This document shows, one piece after another, positions 57,816 through 64,000 of a stretch of 64,000 nt of DNA. This stretch comes from Bisporella sp. PMI_857 (lineage: Eukaryota; Ascomycota; Leotiomycetes; Helotiales; Helotiaceae). The stretch lies in the NCBI GenBank assembly GCA_021307315.1, contig JAJSPD010000004.1:496001-560000 (forward strand), given 5' to 3'. Each line of letters opens with the position of its first letter. Within the stretch, counting starts at the first letter, position 1. The notes beneath the pieces are model-generated. The model saw nothing but the letters and a program-made list of their open reading frames with translations, was not told the DNA's origin and made no database searches. The position numbers and the translations under genes are program-made.

Positions 57816-58251
57816 CTACTCAAAAGTAACACTAGGTTTCAAACAATTAACAGCCACATCCTCCCTCTCCCTCCCAGGCCCAAACCGACTCCCACAAACC
57901 CTGACGATCACCCCCTCCGGAGCCTCGAACCTATAAACACCTTTCACCGCATCCAAGCTCGCGGCCAACTCCAACAATCCTCTCCCCTTTAACACTCCCC
58001 ATTCCGCCGGTCCCTCCTTGCGTTCCAACTTAGCGCTAACACATGCATTCCCAAATGCCGGGTTCAGCAACCGAATCACTCTAAGTTCCCGCAGACATTA
58101 ATCGGGACGTGAACGGGTGCTTGAATGACATTGCCACTGAGGATGCCAGGGCTGATGTCGACTTGCGTGTCTACGTGGATTTCAAGGCTATGTGGTGAGC
58201 CTAACGCAAGGATGGAGCGTATAGAGAATAAATAAAAAAATTAAATTGCAT
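57816..58251 (-). pseudogene. Chaplin-like (DUF320) sequence in two frames, apparently frameshifted
   Basis: Reading leftwards, one frame encodes SPGILSGNVIQAPVHVPINV followed by CGN (about 58158-58085) and ends at TGA shortly after. Five bases later the next frame encodes VIRLLNPAFGNAC and stays open to a TAG at 57816. Together they form the signature of the chaplin domain (SPG-x-SGN-x-x-Q-x-PVH-x-P-x-NVCGN ... LLNPAFGN-x-C) known from streptomycete surface amyloids. The spacing between CGN and V-I-R is about 4 nt short of the canonical repeat, so the domain is split by a frameshift. Upstream, the frame runs through a hydrophobic segment (FFYLFSIRSILALG) but has no in-frame ATG; an out-of-frame ATG lies at 58251, next to a run of seven T. 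The second frame continues with about 70 residues of no known type. Composition is more GC-rich than the flanks. A sequencing error or an unusual splice cannot be excluded. Confidence 0.6.
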
Positions 58252-58340
58252 TTTATTATTTACTGGAAACACCAGAGATGGAGAGATGGATAGAATTTCC
58301 CCTAAAGTGGGATAATTAAGTAAGTCAACACTACCACATA

Positions 58341-58438
58341 ACGTACTTAATCAGTTAGCTGGCCATGTCATCATCCTGGCCACGCAAAAACACACCAAAA
58401 ATCATGGTCTTGGCATTTTTATATCTCAACTACTATTT
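58341..58438 (+). repeat. Left terminal inverted repeat (98 bp)
   Basis: Pairs with 58667-58764 on the other strand. The two mismatches are at 58349 and 58405. Confidence 0.9.
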
Positions 58439-58666
58439 TATCTACTTTTATAAAACTTGAGATATAGAAATTTAACTGTAATTCTTATACATTGGCGAAG
58501 TTTGAAACTAATACAATTAATAGTTATTTAGAAACTGAAATTACAGAGGTTATTTTAGCGTGAAATGCTATATTTATATCTTTATAACACTAAACATTTT
58601 GAGATTTAAAATACTGCTTATCTAAATACTCAGAAACTCAAATTTCAAGTTTTAATTTATTAACAT

Positions 58667-58764
58667 AAATAGTAGTTGAGATATAAAAATGCCAAGACCG
58701 TGATTTTTGGTGTGTTTTTGCGTGGCCAGGATGATGACATGGCCAGCTAACTGATCAAGTACGT
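58667..58764 (-). repeat. Right terminal inverted repeat (98 bp)
   Basis: Reverse complement of 58341-58438 with two transitions (positions 58756 and 58700). Confidence 0.9.
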
Positions 58765-59374
58765 TATCCGCTTGTGTAGGGATAGGAATGTATGATGGCT
58801 TGTGGGATGTACTCTATGTCATCGAGGATCTACTGCCTTCAATTAGCCGATACTTCCACAATTCATTGAACAAATAGAACAGAATTTGAATCACAATCCC
58901 TGTGAGCAGAGGCCAAGAACAGGACCTTTTTGATAAGCCTCACAAAATGAAGTGAAACGGCAGTCCTAAGGCATAGGCATATTGAAAAAGTATGAACTTA
59001 GTCTCTACAAGCGATGGGATTATGCGGCCTCCTACGGACGCGGTAATCTGAGGCAAGAAGACTGTTCTTCTTGAAGTATGAATATGCCACATCAATTCAA
59101 GACATCACCTGCTTGCTTGCTGCACGAATATATGAGTATGAACTAATGTACAAAGATTCATATCATAATATGGTCAGTCTTCTTCGGGAGAAGAATTTGA
59201 ACTACAGCAAGAAACTAAGGCCAATTTCCCTGCGAGATTTAGAAGATCCCGAGCGATGCACAAATTGCACCATGCCTGATAGCTAGTCATTGCTCTGCTA
59301 ATATCCTCGATCTAGCATTGCTTCAATTCGAAAAGCAATATGATCCATTCAAAGGCGGACATGAAACTAGCTGC

Positions 59375-62300
59375 TCACTCCTGCCGGCGGCGCTCCATAC
59401 TGAGCGGGATAGCTGGCACGATGCCCATTGATCGCTCGCCTGTCGATCGAGACGTCGGAGACGTATCAGGTTTGCGTAGCTGATCAGAATCCTTATAGAT
59501 GCCGGATTTGGATTGCACGGTCAGAAGCTTTGGCCTCTCGTCAGCATTGATGGAAAGATTATGTTGAGTGAAAGTCTCCGTGTCCTTGCCGTAGCCTTCG
59601 TTGATACCAATGACACTCTCGCTAGACTTCATATCAGCTTTTCTAGTGGAAGTGCTACTAGTGGTAGATCCGTTGCTCTGCTTGTTGGTGTGGCTGCTCT
59701 TTCGTCCTTTGTGGGCTTTGCCATTTGATTTGTTCTCCTTTGGACTTGGTTCTACTGAGTATAGAGCGCGAGCGCCTTGTAATTCCCTGAGGCTGGGTTC
59801 CGATTGAACACTTTGGCTGATGCTATTGTGCGAGCCTAAGATTTTCTCAGATCCTTCTGGCACAAGGATAGTTGCTGGTAACCCCATGTTCTTGTTGTAT
59901 TCTGGAGCTTCTTGATCAAAACTCTGCTCTCTCAGAATCTTATCTGTCAATCGGATATCCGATGACGTGCTAGTGTCTGATTCAAATGTTGCTGATATGC
60001 TGTCGGGGAAAGAAGACACAACTATGGATGCTAATTGACTACTAAAATCTGGGATTGAGCCACGCTTGTTCTTGTTTTTACTCTTCTTCTTCTTGGTCTT
60101 GTTCTTCAAAGGTTGATCGGAGATTTCGGCTTCAATGGAGTTCTGGATCTCATCCTAGTTTGAAAATATTAGCTCAATAGCCGAAGAAGGAACCAGGCAA
60201 ATGATTAGACCCTAGATATGTCTAAAGTAGATAGGCTTCGCACCAAAATACATACCGATCCTGAGATTTTTGAGCTGCCTATATTCACCGATGATGAGTG
60301 GGGTGGAGATCGAGGCTTTGGTTTTGCTTGCACAATACCGTCAAAGGAACAACCTTTCTGAATTGAGGGACCAGCCTTCGCATCATTAGTCACAGAACTA
60401 GCATGTGCGAGTTCTTGAACCGCAGTACGAGATTCATCCTTCGAGTCGGTATTTTTGGATCCCGTTCTGTCAGTAGCGTTATTTTGAATCACAGATCCTT
60501 CATTTACAGTAAATGAAGGGAGGGAGTCTTCTGGAAGCATATTCTCGCTGACGAGAGTGTGTGACTCCTGCGTTACATTAGAGTGTGCAACATTAGAGAT
60601 GTTCTCAGTAGCTAGTATAGCAGTAGCCTAAAGTTCAAGTGTTAGAATTCAAATGTTGTATTAGTTTGGAATGACAAACCTTCTTTCCTTGTTTAGGCGT
60701 GATGGTAGCATTCTTTTCGATTCCAGTCTGAAGCGGCGCCTCTCTCGCCTTTTTTTTCTCAACGTCTGAGATTGGTCGCGGGATATTGCCGTTTGTTACA
60801 TCCGATAAGACGTACGCTGGGGGGCATGTTTGTGGGCACAACTTAGTCGGTGTTGAGGCAGGTGTTGATTGCTTTGACGTGCGCGTGCTACTTGAAGCCG
60901 ACATATTGTTCATATGCCCAGATCCAGAACCAGCTTGAACCTCTTCTCCTTGCTTCTTTGCATTCCAAGAACGATTTCTTGTGGGGCTAAACAAGTAACG
61001 GTCAGTATGAACAATTAGATTAAATCCAAGCCAGTGGAAACCATATAAAGTATACTAACGTGATTGTATTGCAGTCCTTCTTGTTTTTGCTCTTAGGAAA
61101 GGGGGCATTTTCTGAATTGACAGGCGATTTCTCTACAAGACATTTTGGAGTCCGTTCGGGTGGATTGGGGTTCTGGTGAATCATCTCTGTAATGGTGGCA
61201 CTAATAGCGCCGATCAATGGTGGAGACGACAAACTTGGGTTGAGTTGTGCCTGTGATTTATTAGATATAGAGCAACTAAGGCATACACTGAACTTGGCAA
61301 TGCACCGCTGTTTGGCTCTATTGCTACATACCTGGAAGCCTGCTGTAAGAGGACTATCGGAGCGCATCCTGTTAATAGTCAATCTATACTCGGAAATAAA
61401 AACAGCCGCGCTGAATCGAAGCAGGGGCCGTAGAACTTACGTTGAAGGCGAGGGATGATGACGCTGAGATAAGGAAGATTGCCGAGAGTGTGGAACATGT
61501 TGATGCCCCTGGGAATTAAAGCTTGAATGGCTATCTGTATAATGGTGTTAGCTCCATGGTGGTGCTTATGATACTCGCAGAATAGCCCTATATACCAGAT
61601 CGCATTCTCTTATCTCCCTTGGCAAAATTGACCAGAAGTTTTCCACCATCCGCCATAGTATAACCATCGAATTTATTGATGGCCTTTTGAGGAGATTGTT
61701 CATCATGGAAACTACATTGTCGTTAGTCAAAGGTAGATTGACTTATTTAGAATACGAAGAACCGCTAGGGTATGAGGAACTTACGCGACAAAAAAATATA
61801 TTCGATGGTCCTTGATGAAGTTGTCAACACAATTAATGAAATCCACGCGGCCAACGCTCTCCATCATGCCTCTAAGCGTGTGAGAGGCAAAGCAACTCAT
61901 ACCGGCTCCTGCAGAATTTGCTATCAGCCTTAGGTTATGGAGTAGTAAACAACCTTGGTCTGACTTATTAACACAGCAGAAGCGACATACCAGAGAGGAA
62001 GATAGTGCGGGTGCTGTGGTATTCCACAGGTACCTTTTTTGCCTCAAGGTTGTAATAGTATACGAAGTTATTGGGCCTGACTACTACATTCGGGTCATTT
62101 TGGGCGAAGCAGGTTGGGCGATCTTGGGCGAGGCCTCCAAGGATGTTAGTTGAAATGCTTGAAATCAATAGTGTAGTGCAGACTAACCTTGGTGTTGCTG
62201 ACGATAGTATTCCCGCGCATCATTTGGCTGATTGCGGCGAGTTGGATCGGAGAACACCCGCTGGGGTTCACCATATCTTGCCTGCTCTTGATATTGGTTA

Positions 62301-63760
62301 AATCGCTGAGAGTTATGTACATAGACTGGTTCTTGGCTAGCACTTTGGTCTATCAAAATGTTAGTTACCAAGATGAGATATTTGTCCATCCTCTATTCAT
62401 AATACTTACCAGCGCCGCGTGGTGGGCTTTGACGAGAGTAATTAGACATATTTCGTCGTTCAAACTTGCTTCTACCGCTATGAGAATAGCTAGAGTTGTT
62501 GTATTGACGCTCATTCTGATTTCGGTAGTTGTTGTGACGATCGCTGAGCTTCTGCTCCTGAAAGTTGTTTCTCTGAGAGTAGTAACCATTGCTGTAATCG
62601 TTGGAAAACCCACGAGATCGTTTATCCGACTGCTGATTGTTTTCGGATCGAAAATTAGCCGTAAGGCCGTTCGTTTGGTTGATATGATGTCTCTGATCTA
62701 CTAAAGAGGAATCATAACCCATGTGAGTAGGTGGACGAGCTAATTTTCTGGTTAGCTTACGGAAGGTCGCAGAGTTGGCAAATCAAATAGAATAATAATA
62801 CTTACCTTGTTGTTCATGATTGCGCTGTGTATTTAGGGCCTGAAAATTCGGAACGGCATAGATTTGTTGAACATGACCCATCATTGATTGACCATGCTCT
62901 GGTCGTTGTGCAGATCGTTGCGCCATCGGCTGAACCTGATTTCGGTGTACTTCCTGTTTTTCGGCCGCCTTCGCCTGTTCAAACATTCGATTCTTTTGGA
63001 TGCCGTGATGATAAGCCAATGCACTATGAACAGCGGCCAAATCACGCTCTGAACAAGTAGAAATGATCTGCTTATCTGCTTCGACAAGAAAAGGAATGAC
63101 GTCGGATCCATGGGGAAGTTGAAGAATCTACACTGGAGTAAGTCATTTCAATTCAATCTTGTTGCGAGAAATTCGGGAAAGCAATCACCATGTTCAAGTT
63201 ACGAACAACGCATTCACCCGCCCAGACCTTAAGATCGTTATCTCGCGCCAATCGATCGAAAACTTCATTTTCATTTTTGATGGTATTGATGACATAGTAT
63301 AGGAAAACTGGTCCTAGATTGGTGTAAGTAATAGTACTTGTGAGCGAGAATGATGATGATCTTATGAACCTGTGCTCAAAACCCTTCGAGAGTTTGACTT
63401 ACCTTCAAGCTGAAGATCTTGTGCGTCGAAGTACTTGTACAGACCATGCCAGCTGATGATGTTATTGTTGATGCCACGGGCAATAGCTGGGAACTTTTCC
63501 CTAAGCTGCTTCGCCTTGCGTGAAACCTCTTGCTCTAGATTCGAGCGCACGATGGGAGGAGGCGGGGGATCAAGAGCCTTCCGCTTCGGTTCACGGCCCT
63601 CATGGGTCGAGAATGAAGCAGGAGCATCATCTGGGACGTTGTAGAGCTTCTTTGGCAGGCTCATCTCCATATGTTGACGAACCTGATCAGCCATCTTGCT
63701 GAATTCTGAGGGTCCTGGTGGAGCATAATTCATTTCCGTGGGAATGATCACTGAAGGCAT
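59375..63760 (-). CDS. RRM-domain protein with long disordered regions
   Basis: About 14 exons and roughly 1,050 residues. Splices traced with whole-codon phase include 63760-63403, 63313-63189, 63127-62806, 62739-62410, 62349-62188, 62134-61991, 61908-61785, 61711-61596, 61534-61441, 61368-61332 and 61250-61060, followed by three or four larger exons to 59375. The N-terminal about 250 residues are helical (QVRQHMEMSLPKKLYN, PVFLYYVINTIKNENEVFDR). A Gln/Asn/Arg-rich stretch follows (many YNN, NQ, RS). A single RRM is then spread over three exons: TIFLSG, HTLRGMMESVGRVDFINCV, DHRIYFFVAFHDEQSPQKAINKFDGY and LLVNFAKGDKR. The C-terminal third is Ser/Lys-rich with a KNKTKKKKSKNKNKRGS patch. It probably binds RNA, perhaps in granules. 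I do not recognise an orthologue. Start chosen at MPSVIIPTEMNYAPPGP; Met at 63733 is an alternative. Confidence 0.75.
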
Positions 63761-64000
63761 TGGTAACGAAGAGAAAACGATGGGTACGGAAAACTCCCCA
63801 GAAGCAAAGGCAAAAGAAGAGTTGCAGAACGTGAATCTTGGTATAAAGGAAGGAGTCGAAGTCGTGATGAAGGAGACCGTGTAAGGACAGAAAACTGCAA
63901 GAAGCAACAATAGGAAGCCTATTCGCAGGATCTGGTGGTATGTTGCGATATCTGTGGGAAAGAGAGAGAGGGTGTATCAACGGGAGGGTAGGAAGGCCGA
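63761..64000. promoter_or_regulatory. 5' leader/promoter side of the RRM gene
   Basis: Upstream flank on the minus strand, with a purine/pyrimidine-rich tract (GAGAGAGAG near 63965). No other gene is visible before the window end. Confidence 0.4.

Larger units (their letters stand above)
58341..58764. mobile_element. MITE-like non-autonomous DNA transposon (Tc1/mariner/pogo-type, TA target)
   Basis: A 424-bp AT-rich element bounded by near-perfect 98-bp terminal inverted repeats starting ACGTACTT and ending AAGTACGT. It is flanked on both sides by TA (58339-58340 and 58765-58766), the target duplication of the Tc1/mariner/pogo superfamily. There is no coding capacity, so it would depend on a transposase elsewhere. 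Weaker inverted symmetry continues inside the TIRs (AAAACTTGA on both arms), making it close to a long hairpin. The two arms differ at only two positions, both transitions. Confidence 0.9.
58252..59374. other. Intergenic, mostly occupied by a TIR element
   Basis: Contains the miniature element described separately, then anonymous sequence to the stop of the RRM gene. A 71-codon plus-strand frame at 59071-59286 has no recognisable family. Confidence 0.6.

Noticed and set aside
1..64000. CRISPR arrays, tRNA or rRNA genes
   Set aside because: No regularly spaced repeats, no TTCGAAT-type tRNA loops with matching stems and no rRNA-like stretch were noticed by eye. A tRNAscan-SE run would be needed for certainty.

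Overview
The window is nuclear DNA of a filamentous ascomycete (Pezizomycotina). The evidence is short GT-AG introns of about 45-100 nt in most genes, TNCTAAC-like branch points, and fungus-specific genes: a RID-type cytosine methyltransferase, a Pbs2 MAPKK, a Grg-1/Ccg-1 stress protein, a Zn2Cys6-like regulator and an Aur1-like enzyme. Overall gene style and moderate GC would suit a leotiomycete, but that placement is an inference. Most gene models below were spliced by hand; where exon coordinates are given, the exon lengths sum to whole codons. No tRNA, rRNA, CRISPR array or intact transposase was recognised.

Left part (1-16.7 kb): a truncated general-amidase start at the window edge (-), elongin C (-), an Aur1-like phosphotransferase (+), mitochondrial 3-oxoacyl-ACP reductase Oar1 (+) convergent with SUMO E1 subunit Uba2 (-), the queuosine-salvage glycosylase (+), an HSL-type esterase (+), then three tandem housekeeping genes on +: ribosomal protein L14, NAC-alpha with a histidine-rich insert, and ATP synthase subunit d.

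Middle (17.6-45.7 kb): a RID/Masc1-type DNA methyltransferase (-) divergent from Ade4 (+), an amidase-signature hydrolase (+), an HhH-GPD DNA glycosylase (+), a membrane-anchored Msc7-type aldehyde dehydrogenase (+), a regulator with two R3H-like segments and a zinc cluster (-), a small orphan gene (+), Grg-1 (-), the mitochondrial Mg2+ channel Mrs2 (-), an F-box/AT-hook-like protein (-) and the HOG-pathway MAPKK Pbs2 (-).

Right part (48.4-64 kb): an auxin-efflux-carrier family transporter (+), threonine synthase (-), a bacterial-looking SAM methyltransferase (+), a DUF5519/luciferase-like protein (+), a chaplin-like sequence in apparently broken reading frames (-), a 424-bp TIR element with TA target duplications, and a very intron-rich RRM protein (-).

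Most genes are ordinary housekeeping or metabolic genes and are not functionally clustered. The most unusual item is the chaplin-type sequence at about 57.8-58.25 kb. Chaplins are known as amyloid surfactant proteins of streptomycete aerial hyphae. Here the sequence sits next to a miniature transposable element and appears frameshifted. Other points of interest are the RID methyltransferase, a putative metal-binding insert in NAC-alpha, and several unrecognised multi-domain proteins.
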